Shown in pieces: positions 54,071 to 60,952 of a DNA stretch of 64,000 nucleotides. Both the position numbers and the translations under genes were made by a program. The stretch is from JAEXZL01 sp049943125 (lineage in GTDB: Bacteria > Bacillota > Clostridia > Clostridiales > Clostridiaceae): NCBI RefSeq assembly GCF_049943125.1, contig NZ_CP188040.1, forward strand, positions 2,046,001-2,110,000, given 5' to 3'. The notes beneath the pieces are model-generated. The model made no database searches. It saw nothing but the letters and a program-made list of their open reading frames with translations, and was not told the origin of the DNA. Every line of letters starts with the position of its first letter. Positions within the stretch are counted from its first letter, which is position 1.

Positions 54071-55139
54071 ATTCGCCCAAGGTTACTTTAAGTCTTACAG
54101 GATTATGGTCGCTGTACTCAAAACCCTGATCTAAAGTCTTTATCTCCTCTAGAATTAGGTTAGGGGAGAGGATGAAGCCATCTATAACATAATACTGATT
54201 ATCATCTGAGGCTTCATCATATATCTGATTTAGTAGCCTTGCAGTAGGGAGGCTATTATCTGCAGCCAGGGTCCAAGAGGTGTTCAGAAGGGAGGTATCT
54301 AAGATCCCTGCCTTAAAGAATTCATCATTGATTAAGGGATATGCGCTTAAATCCACCTGTGGAAAGCTCTGATTGAAGTCACCACCAGCTATGACATAAT
54401 TTCCTTTATTATATTCCTGCAGTAATAAATCCATAAGTATCTTGCTCTGAGCAGCTTTTCCGCTACCATCATCATAAGCCTCCAGGTGAAGGTTAACTAA
54501 TACTAGTTCTTTATCGCTACCTTCTATAGGTACTCTTTCTACTAATAAACAGCGCTTTAGCTGAGCTACTCTTGTAGGCCAAGTAAAGGAGGTTGGTAGA
54601 GCTATCCTTGTGGCATTGCTGCTCTGAAATTTACTTAGGGTCAGTATACCGCTATGAACTTTGCCTATGGTTTCAGGTAATGGATAAGGTATGTAATCAC
54701 ATAAAAAGTTTGTGGCAAAGGACTCAGTGTCATCAGTGAAGAGGTCATTTATATATTGCACCTGATTAATACCAAAGGAGCGTTTAGCGTCAATATCCAC
54801 TTCCTGAATAAATATCACATCGGTATTCTCTTCTAATAAAAGGCTTTTAACTCCTTCCATATTATTGAGGATAATCTCTTTATTTTCTACATTTACTGTT
54901 TCTCCTCCATCCATGAAGAAGTCGTGATTTTTATCTAAGCCTCCATAGCCTATATTATAAGTTAGAAGTGTTAAGGAATCACCCTCAGTGAGAGTCTTAG
55001 AAGGAGTACCTGTGACCTCTAGGGCTTCCTGAGGTTCAGGGGAGTATTCCCTAATAGTCAGGAAAGCCAGTAGGGAGATTATAAAAATTAGGGCGATTAA
55101 TAAAAAGACACCCAGGGTTTTTAGGAATTTTTTTAGCAT
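54069..55139 (-). CDS. Endonuclease/exonuclease/phosphatase-family protein, membrane anchored
   Basis: 356 residues. A hydrophobic signal-anchor at about 7-29 puts the EEP domain outside the cell. EEP residues are visible: TYNIGYGG near the start, FIQEVD (metal Glu), NLHLEAYDD, GGDFNQ and the terminal SDHNPV with the catalytic His. It is a Mg-dependent phosphodiesterase or phosphatase; DNA, sphingomyelin or inositol phosphates are all possible in the superfamily. AGGAGG precedes the ATG. Confidence 0.85.
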   Translation of the reverse strand: MLKKFLKTLGVFLLIALIFIISLLAFLTIREYSPEPQEALEVTGTPSKTLTEGDSLTLLTYNIGYGGLDKNHDFFMDGGETVNVENKEIILNNMEGVKSLLLEENTDVIFIQEVDIDAKRSFGINQVQYINDLFTDDTESFATNFLCDYIPYPLPETIGKVHSGILTLSKFQSSNATRIALPTSFTWPTRVAQLKRCLLVERVPIEGSDKELVLVNLHLEAYDDGSGKAAQSKILMDLLLQEYNKGNYVIAGGDFNQSFPQVDLSAYPLINDEFFKAGILDTSLLNTSWTLAADNSLPTARLLNQIYDEASDDNQYYVIDGFILSPNLILEEIKTLDQGFEYSDHNPVRLKVTLGE

Positions 55140-55321
55140 GGTTATCCTCCTGTTGCAATAGTTGTAATGGTAAGTTATAAGATAATCTTACTATAAATAA
55201 TCGGTTAAGTCTTTATAAAAAGGCTATGGAATCATAATAGAACAGACATAATTTATAAATAATATTGAAATGATAATCTTATATAATTTTAAGCAACAAT
55301 GAAGGAAAGGGGTAGATATTC

Positions 55322-56197
55322 ATGAATAATACTTTTAAGAATTTTCCTGATGAACAACCACCTCAGGCACAGATGAAGCAGCCTGGAATAGAGAGTAAGA
55401 TGACTCCAGAGCCTATATTTGAGGATCCGGCATACAACAAGGGTTCAGGCAGACTATTAGGTAAGGTTGCCCTCTTAACTGGAGCTGATAGTGGTATTGG
55501 TAGAGCTGTAGCTGTGGCCTTTGCTCATGAAGGAGCAGATATTGCCATAGTTTATTTAGATGAACAAAAGGATGCAGAGGAAACAAAAGAGCACATTGAG
55601 AGATTAGGAAGAAGATGTCTTCTTATTCCTGGAGATATAGGTGAAGAGGAGTTCTGCAGAGAAGCTGTTAACAAGGTAATAGAAGAGTATTCTAAGCTGG
55701 ACATATTGGTTAACAATGCAGCAGAACAGCATGAACAAACTAGTATAGTTGATATATCTCAGGATCAGCTAGTAAGAACCTTTAAGACTAACTTCTTCGG
55801 AACCTTCTACATGACTAAGGCTGCAGTTCCACATCTCAAGGAAGGAAGCAGCATCTTAGTAACTACCTCTGTAACAGCCTATAAGGGTAATCAAACTCTT
55901 CTAGATTATTCCTGCACCAAGGGCGCACAGGTAGCCTTCATCCGTTCCCTATCAGGACAGCTAGCAGAAAAGAATATAAGAGTCAACGGAGTAGCTCCAG
56001 GACCTATATGGACACCTCTTATTCCAGCCTCCTTCGATGAGGATAAGGTTCAGAGCTTCGGAGCAGATGTACCAATGAAGAGAGCGGGACAGCCTGTAGA
56101 GGTTGCACAAGCATATGTATTCCTAGCCTCAGAAGGTGCTTCCTACATAACCGGTCAAGTAATCCACGTAAATGGAGGTTCTATAGTCAACGGATAA
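55322..56197 (+). CDS. SDR oxidoreductase (general-stress YdaD/YhxC-like)
   Basis: 291-residue cytosolic SDR with an N-terminal extension of about 45 residues rich in Q, P and E (MKQPGIESKMTPEP), characteristic of the YdaD/YhxC/YhdF group linked to general stress in Bacillus. The NAD(P) motif TGADSGIGRAVA is at about 54-65, NNAA at about 130, and catalytic YSCTKGA near residue 200. Substrate unknown. Confidence 0.88.
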   Translation: MNNTFKNFPDEQPPQAQMKQPGIESKMTPEPIFEDPAYNKGSGRLLGKVALLTGADSGIGRAVAVAFAHEGADIAIVYLDEQKDAEETKEHIERLGRRCLLIPGDIGEEEFCREAVNKVIEEYSKLDILVNNAAEQHEQTSIVDISQDQLVRTFKTNFFGTFYMTKAAVPHLKEGSSILVTTSVTAYKGNQTLLDYSCTKGAQVAFIRSLSGQLAEKNIRVNGVAPGPIWTPLIPASFDEDKVQSFGADVPMKRAGQPVEVAQAYVFLASEGASYITGQVIHVNGGSIVNG

Positions 56198-56306
56198 TAC
56201 CAATAGGTGACTACCAATAGGTGACAGGCACATGAGTTATGACTTATGTGCCTGTCACTTTGCTTATGGTGCCTGTCACTTGACTTATGACTTATGACTT
56301 ATTAAG
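56198..56306. repeat. Repeat-rich intergenic element
   Basis: Contains a 14-bp tandem duplication TACCAATAGGTGAC (56198-56211, 56212-56225), an inverted repeat GTGACAGGCACAT / ATGTGCCTGTCAC (56221-56258), a further GTGCCTGTCAC, and tandem GACTTAT units. A near-identical 29-bp segment recurs at 58665. It lies right after the SDR stop and may also serve as a terminator. Confidence 0.8.
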
Positions 56307-56487
56307 TACACAATTTCTTTTATGCTATCCCTTTAAGAGTTGCAAAATTAAAGGTATAATTCTATTGTGAGGATAATTATGGAATTAGCCGTGAGCTTGT
56401 GAAACAATGCAAATGTATAATGGTTGATAAAAATGTTTATAAAGATAGCAGAAAATCTTTAAAACCAAAATAGTGGGGAGAGCTAAA

Positions 56488-58140
56488 ATGGAAGAGGTAA
56501 TTAAGCAAGGATTGAGCAGAGATGCTATATTTTTAATAGTTTCAGTGGTAGTTTTAATAGGAATTTTAATATTTGCAAGACATAGACAAAAGGCTTCTAA
56601 TCTTAAGGTTCTTGAGGAGACCCCTGAGGAAAGAAAAAAACGTAAAAGGGATTTTTCCATTATTAAAAAGCTTTTTGATTTACAAACAAAAAATAAGCTT
56701 CCAGAAGGGACTCTCGATGATCAGACCTGGGAGGATTTAGAGATGGACAAGGTGTATAAGGAGATGGATTACACCTTAACTACTCCAGGGATGCAGAAGT
56801 TATATTGCCTATTAAGAAAGCCAGAATTAGATGCAGGAGAAATAAAGCGAAGACGAGCTGTAATAAGCTTTTTACAAAAGGATGTAGCCAGCAATAATAA
56901 AATCCGAAGAATTTTAGCTCTTTTGGGAAGGCAGATGAAAGGAGATATAGCAACCTTTATCTATGAAAATAAGCATAAATACGTGAACAAGCTTATTTTT
57001 GACTTACTTTCTTTACTGCCTTTTTTATTGGTTTTCACCTTTCCTTTTGTAGGAGGTTATGCTGTTATGCTTGCCATAGGGGCTTTAGCTTTAAACATGG
57101 CTGTTCATTATAATATCAATAATAAGATTAATGCTGGTATGTATTCTATAAACTATCTGGCTTCAATAGCAGCAGCGGTAGACTCTATAGTAAAAGTAGA
57201 TATACCACAAATTAAGGAATATAGCGATATACTAAGAAAGTGTAGGTCTACCTGTGAAATAATTCTTAAAAATTCAAAAGCGGTAGAAAGAATCGAAGGA
57301 GTGGATGTTTTCGGAGATTATTTTAACATTATTTTCCTATTTCAAGTAAGAGCCTATTATAAAATAATGAATAAGCTAGAGAACTCTAAGGAGGATTTAG
57401 TACTTATATATAATATTATTGGAGAGATAGATTCTATAGCTGCTGTTGCTTGTTATAAAAATGATATTAAGGATAAGATCTGTGAAGCAGAATTTATTGA
57501 AGATAGAAGTTTAATGATCAAAGCTGCTTTAAATCCTCTATTAATTGAGGGCATAGCTAATGACATTACCATAGGAGAAAAGGGGATAATACTCACTGGA
57601 TCTAATATGTCAGGGAAATCCACCTATTTAAGAACTGCAGGTGTTAATAGTACACTAGCCCAAACCTTTGGCTTTGCCCTTGCGTTAGAGTATAAGGGAG
57701 TTCTTCTAAAGATAGTAAGCAGCATAAGCCCTAGAGATGACATTTCCAAGGGGAAGAGCTATTATTTAGGGGAAGCAGAGGCCGTTCACAGGGTGATTAA
57801 AGAGTCAGAGGGTGAAATTCCTGTACTGTGTATCATTGATGAGATATTTAGAGGTACAAACCCTATGGAGAGAATTGCAGCTTCAACAGAGATTTTATTG
57901 TATCTTATGAAGAAAAGAGCTTTAGTCCTAGTAGCCACTCATGATCTAGAGCTTACGGATTATACTAAGGGCTATCTTACTCCTTATTATTTTAGTGAGG
58001 ATGTGGATGATACAGAAGGTTTGACCTTTGATTATAGGCTCCGAGAAGGGGTATCTCCTACAAGAAATGCAATAAAGTTTTTAAGATATCTAGGCTATCC
58101 AGAAGAGATAGTAAAAAAAGCGGAAAAGAGAATATCTTAG
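56488..58140 (+). CDS. MutS-like ATPase with transmembrane segments
   Basis: 550 residues. One hydrophobic segment lies at about 13-30 and a pair at about 170-212. The region between resembles the MutS lever/core (EMDYTLTTPGMQKLYCLLRKPEL). The C-terminal ATPase is complete: Walker A GSNMSGKST with K377, Walker B CIIDEIFRGTN with E452, and the ATHDLELT switch. The mismatch-reading domain I (Phe-x-Glu) and the Smr domain of MutS2 are absent. It is a MutS paralogue placed at the membrane; function is not established. The ATG at 56488 follows GGGGAGAG. Confidence 0.85.
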   Translation: MEEVIKQGLSRDAIFLIVSVVVLIGILIFARHRQKASNLKVLEETPEERKKRKRDFSIIKKLFDLQTKNKLPEGTLDDQTWEDLEMDKVYKEMDYTLTTPGMQKLYCLLRKPELDAGEIKRRRAVISFLQKDVASNNKIRRILALLGRQMKGDIATFIYENKHKYVNKLIFDLLSLLPFLLVFTFPFVGGYAVMLAIGALALNMAVHYNINNKINAGMYSINYLASIAAAVDSIVKVDIPQIKEYSDILRKCRSTCEIILKNSKAVERIEGVDVFGDYFNIIFLFQVRAYYKIMNKLENSKEDLVLIYNIIGEIDSIAAVACYKNDIKDKICEAEFIEDRSLMIKAALNPLLIEGIANDITIGEKGIILTGSNMSGKSTYLRTAGVNSTLAQTFGFALALEYKGVLLKIVSSISPRDDISKGKSYYLGEAEAVHRVIKESEGEIPVLCIIDEIFRGTNPMERIAASTEILLYLMKKRALVLVATHDLELTDYTKGYLTPYYFSEDVDDTEGLTFDYRLREGVSPTRNAIKFLRYLGYPEEIVKKAEKRIS

Positions 58141-58285
58141 TTAGCTATAAACAAAGTATTAAGGGTTTTGGACAATTTAAAATAGGGTGTTATACTTCTA
58201 TAAACTCTCGCAACCTTCTGTTGATTATATTTCTTAGTATATAAATAATATAACTAAGTTAATAAATTATACAGGAGGAGATAAG

Positions 58286-58636
58286 ATGACTAATTCGATG
58301 ATGAAGGAAGGAAATCCTAATCAGAGCTGTATAGATTCCTGCTCTAAATGTGTCCAAATATGTGAGGAATGCTTCACCATGTGCCTCAATGAAGAGAATG
58401 TGAAGGATAGAATACACTGCATAAAGAGTCTCCAGGATTGTGCTGAGGTCTGCAGCCTTGCTGTTAAGGTGATGTCACGTAACAGTCACTTGACTTATGA
58501 AATATGTAAATTCTGTGCTGAGGTGTGCGAAGGCTGTGCTGACCATTGTGGTATGTTCCAGGATGAGCACTGCCAGATATGTTCCAAAACCTGCAGAGAA
58601 TGTGCTGCTGAATGCAAAAAAATGACAACAAACTAA
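58286..58636 (+). CDS. Cysteine-rich four-helix-bundle copper-storage-type protein (DUF326/Csp-like)
   Basis: 116 residues with 19 cysteines, mostly in C-x3-C and C-x2-C spacings along four helices (C15 to C110), so that thiols line the bundle core. There is no signal peptide, so it would be a cytosolic Csp3-like protein. Csp proteins store many Cu(I) ions. No copper ATPase or CsoR gene is next to it. AGGAGG precedes the ATG. It is monocistronic. Confidence 0.87.
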   Translation: MTNSMMKEGNPNQSCIDSCSKCVQICEECFTMCLNEENVKDRIHCIKSLQDCAEVCSLAVKVMSRNSHLTYEICKFCAEVCEGCADHCGMFQDEHCQICSKTCRECAAECKKMTTN

Positions 58637-58662
58637 AAAGAGCCTTTTAAGGCTCTTTTTTT
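58635..58662 (+). terminator. Rho-independent terminator
   Basis: Stem AAAAAGAGCCTT / AAGGCTCTTTTT with a minimal loop, overlapping the stop codon of the cysteine-rich gene. Confidence 0.85.
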
Positions 58663-58664
58663 CA

Positions 58665-58693
58665 GGTGACAGGCACATGACTTATGACTTATG
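58665..58693. repeat. Second copy of the dispersed 29-bp repeat
   Basis: Differs in one base from 56220-56248. Both begin GGTGACAGGCACATGA and end TTATGACTTATG, and both follow the end of a gene. Confidence 0.8.
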
Positions 58694-58727
58694 TCATAAG
58701 TTCTTTTTTTAAATTATAAAAATTATA

Positions 58728-58756
58728 TTGACAAAGAAACATGTGTTCGCTATTAT
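58728..58756 (+). promoter_or_regulatory. Strong promoter overlapped by a LexA box
   Basis: Perfect -35 TTGACA (58728-58733), a 17-bp spacer and -10 TATTAT (58751-58756). A LexA box lies within the spacer. Confidence 0.75.
58736..58749. promoter_or_regulatory. LexA (SOS) box 1
   Basis: GAAACATGTGTTCG; read on the minus strand it is CGAACACATGTTTC, which fits the Gram-positive LexA consensus CGAAC-N4-GTTYC and the clostridial GAAC-N4-GTTT. It lies between -35 and -10, where repressor would block RNA polymerase. Confidence 0.7.
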
Positions 58757-58767
58757 ATATACATAGA

Positions 58768-58781
58768 CAAACAAGTGTTCG
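58768..58781. promoter_or_regulatory. LexA (SOS) box 2
   Basis: CAAACAAGTGTTCG; on the minus strand CGAACACTTGTTTG, again GAAC-N4-GTTT. Its centre is 32 bp from that of box 1, about three helical turns, in the same orientation. Confidence 0.65.
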
Positions 58782-58861
58782 ATATAATTATTTGGCATAA
58801 TTGGATTTACTACGTAATATACTTATATAAACGCTTCTAACTATTAAGGGAGGTACCGTAG

Positions 58862-59137
58862 ATGAAAAAGTCCAGTGGTATTTTTGTGAAAATAAATTAT
58901 AAATCCGAAGGAAGGGCCCAGGGTAAGGCTCAAGATAAAAGGGTTAATGATATAAAGAATTCTATTTATAATAAATATCTCGCCTGTGCAGGCAGCCTCA
59001 ATAAAAATGGAGGCACAATGATTTTTCAAGCAAGAGATCTAGTAGAAGCAGAAGAAATTATAAAATATAATCCTTTTGCTACCAATAGCTTCTATTCTTA
59101 TGAAATTCTAAGCAAGAATTCTATTGCTTTAGGCTAG
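58862..59137 (+). CDS. Small YciI-like protein under probable SOS control
   Basis: 91 residues, cytosolic and basic at the start. The second half (GGTMIFQARDLVEAEEIIKY followed by NPFATNSFYSYEI) matches the YciI fold: a Gly-rich turn, a strand, the helix L-x-EAEE, then D/N-PF and a final Y-E-I strand. The first half is divergent, lacks the usual YciI His-Asp pair and has an odd basic insertion. It is the only gene between this promoter and the downstream hairpin. Two LexA boxes suggest DNA-damage induction. No SOS role is known to me for this family. Confidence 0.7.
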   Translation: MKKSSGIFVKINYKSEGRAQGKAQDKRVNDIKNSIYNKYLACAGSLNKNGGTMIFQARDLVEAEEIIKYNPFATNSFYSYEILSKNSIALG

Positions 59138-59158
59138 ACATAATTGATGACGTTGAAG

Positions 59159-59203
59159 AAGGAGTCCCCAAGGGCTATTAGCCTTCATTGAGAAGCTCCT
59201 TAT
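59159..59203 (+). terminator. Weak terminator-like hairpin
   Basis: Nested stems AAGGAG / CTCCTT and AAGGGCT / AGCCTT with only a short T-rich tail, between convergent genes. Confidence 0.45.
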
Positions 59204-60312
59204 ATTGCATATATGATATCTGAGATAACTATGGAGAGCTCCTTCAAAAGACTGACGAGCTTTCCTATTTTATTTTCCTCTTTACTTTCTATTATCCTTA
59301 TATCCGGTCTTAAAGGGTAATAAAAGGGAGTATCTAAAACAATTCCTATGTCTCCATTACTAAGTCTTACTATAGTACCGCTAGGGTATGGCACTACTAC
59401 TCTTGAAAATACCGTAACGATATTATGATCAAAAATAGTTCCGGAGTGTGCCATTATGTATTCCATGGCCTCATTGGGAAGGAGAGCTTTTCTATAAGGC
59501 CTGTGGGAGGTTAAAGCATCATATACATCAGCAACTGCCACAATCTTTGCCAGGGGGTGGATTTCATCTCTTGTAAGTCCACCGGGATAGCCTAGTCCAT
59601 CGACTCTTTCATGATGCTGTAGAGCTATTAATCTAACACTAGTGCTTATACTTGGCACATTTCTTAAATAGTCAAAGCCTTTGGTAGTGTGTTTTTTTAC
59701 GTAGGTATACTCATCAGAGGTTAGAGAACCTTCCTTGGTTATGATATCCCTGTGAATTAAGACCTTACCAATATCATGAATTAGTGCGCCAACACATAAA
59801 TCCTTCAGATCCCGTAGTGGAAGCTGAATTCCTAAGCCTATAACAAGAGATAAGAGTGCTACATTGATACTATGATTATAGGTGCAATCGTCCATAGATT
59901 TTATATCAACAAGGCTGACCATAACATTTTTATTATTTATTATATTGTCTAAAAGCTCATCAGATAGCTTGTATACAGAGGTAAGGTAGGCATCCTTGCA
60001 TAGTGATGATTGGGTAGGGGAAAAGAAGCTTTGTCCATCCCATAAGCTTTGAAATTTATCGATGTTTTTAAAGGTATCCTTTAATACCTTAATGGACTTT
60101 TCTCTTAATTGGGGTTTAATAATGGTTACGATTTCTGAATCACTATACTCATCCTGTACCCATAGGGTAAAAATATTATACTCTCTCAGTTTATTTATGG
60201 TTAGAGAGTTTAATACCGCTCCTTCTTTTAGAAGTATTCTGTTCTGTGAATCGTATATATTTTTAGCTAAAAGACATCCGTCTCTTATACTTTCTAAGGG
60301 AACCAGTCTCAT
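59200..60312 (-). CDS. HD-GYP domain protein, putative c-di-GMP phosphodiesterase
   Basis: 370 residues, cytosolic. The N-terminal 110 residues form a small regulatory region beginning RLVPLESIRDGCLLAKNIY, common in clostridial HD-GYP proteins. The HD-GYP domain follows with H147, the H179-D180 pair in LIHDIGK, H210, the HH pair at 233-234 and GYP at 241-243, so catalytic ligands are intact. It probably hydrolyses c-di-GMP. GAGGTGG precedes the ATG. The zinc-ribbon gene ends 21 bp upstream on the same strand. Confidence 0.9.
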   Translation of the reverse strand: MRLVPLESIRDGCLLAKNIYDSQNRILLKEGAVLNSLTINKLREYNIFTLWVQDEYSDSEIVTIIKPQLREKSIKVLKDTFKNIDKFQSLWDGQSFFSPTQSSLCKDAYLTSVYKLSDELLDNIINNKNVMVSLVDIKSMDDCTYNHSINVALLSLVIGLGIQLPLRDLKDLCVGALIHDIGKVLIHRDIITKEGSLTSDEYTYVKKHTTKGFDYLRNVPSISTSVRLIALQHHERVDGLGYPGGLTRDEIHPLAKIVAVADVYDALTSHRPYRKALLPNEAMEYIMAHSGTIFDHNIVTVFSRVVVPYPSGTIVRLSNGDIGIVLDTPFYYPLRPDIRIIESKEENKIGKLVSLLKELSIVISDIIYAI

Positions 60313-60333
60313 AATACCACCTCAAGAAAATTA

Positions 60334-60699
60334 TTATAAACTTTTGCCGCATTTATTACAGAAGTTACTTCCTTTATCAATGAATCTACCACAGTGAGGA
60401 CACTGCTTTTCATCCTTTACAGATAACAATTCCTGTTCTAGCTCCTTTATTTCCTTTTTTAAGGTTTCTATATCAGTAAAATATTTTTTAAAAGGGCTGT
60501 TTTTAGAAAGATTCCTTTTATACTTTTTATAATAGCTTCTTCCTAGTTCTTTATATATATCGTCTATTTTATTTTTTTTTGAAGATATTAATATATTAAT
60601 TCTTGAAGAATCTATAAGAATTGAAGATTTTTTTATAGTTTTTCTCCCTGTATCCTTTAATGCCCTTCCAATATCATTTATGGAATCCTTAATGTCCAT
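60334..60699 (-). CDS. Zinc-ribbon protein with helical N-terminus
   Basis: 121 residues. Residues 1-95 are strongly basic and helical with coiled-coil-like spacing (IETLKKEIKELEQELLSVK). The C-terminal CPHCGRFIDKGSNFCNKCGK is a complete zinc ribbon with C-x2-C twice. Function unknown. It is upstream of and probably co-transcribed with the HD-GYP gene. Confidence 0.75.
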   Translation of the reverse strand: MDIKDSINDIGRALKDTGRKTIKKSSILIDSSRINILISSKKNKIDDIYKELGRSYYKKYKRNLSKNSPFKKYFTDIETLKKEIKELEQELLSVKDEKQCPHCGRFIDKGSNFCNKCGKSL

Positions 60700-60732
60700 T
60701 CTTAATCACCTCGAGTTTTTTTATATTATATG

Positions 60733-60782
60733 CACCTTAAACAAACTCCGTTCAACACACCTTAAACAAACTCCGTTCAACA
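60733..60782. repeat. 25-bp perfect tandem repeat (two copies)
   Basis: CACCTTAAACAAACTCCGTT plus TCAACA is repeated at 60733-60757 and 60758-60782. Shorter ACTCC-containing variants follow to about 60830. It lies between the zinc-ribbon and glutamine synthetase genes; the 250-bp gap has no ORF. Confidence 0.85.
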
Positions 60783-60902
60783 CACATATAATAAACTCCA
60801 CTCACTGAAAAAATAGCAAGCTCCTTCCACCACTAATATAGCAACTGTCTTTCGCCATTTTCACAAAAAAATTATAGTCTTAAGTAGATTTAATGGAGAA
60901 AA

Positions 60903-60943
60903 TAAAAAGCCCGCCCTTTGGGATTGAACTCTATAGGGCGGGC
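60903..60943 (-). terminator. Rho-independent terminator of glnA (minus strand)
   Basis: GC-rich stem GCCCGCCCT / AGGGCGGGC followed on the minus strand by TTTTTATTTT, 10 bp beyond the glutamine synthetase stop. Confidence 0.9.
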
Positions 60944-60952
60944 TCAGGTATA

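Noticed and set aside
60733..60782. Possible CRISPR array
   Set aside because: Only two directly abutting copies with no unique spacers; no cas genes in the window.
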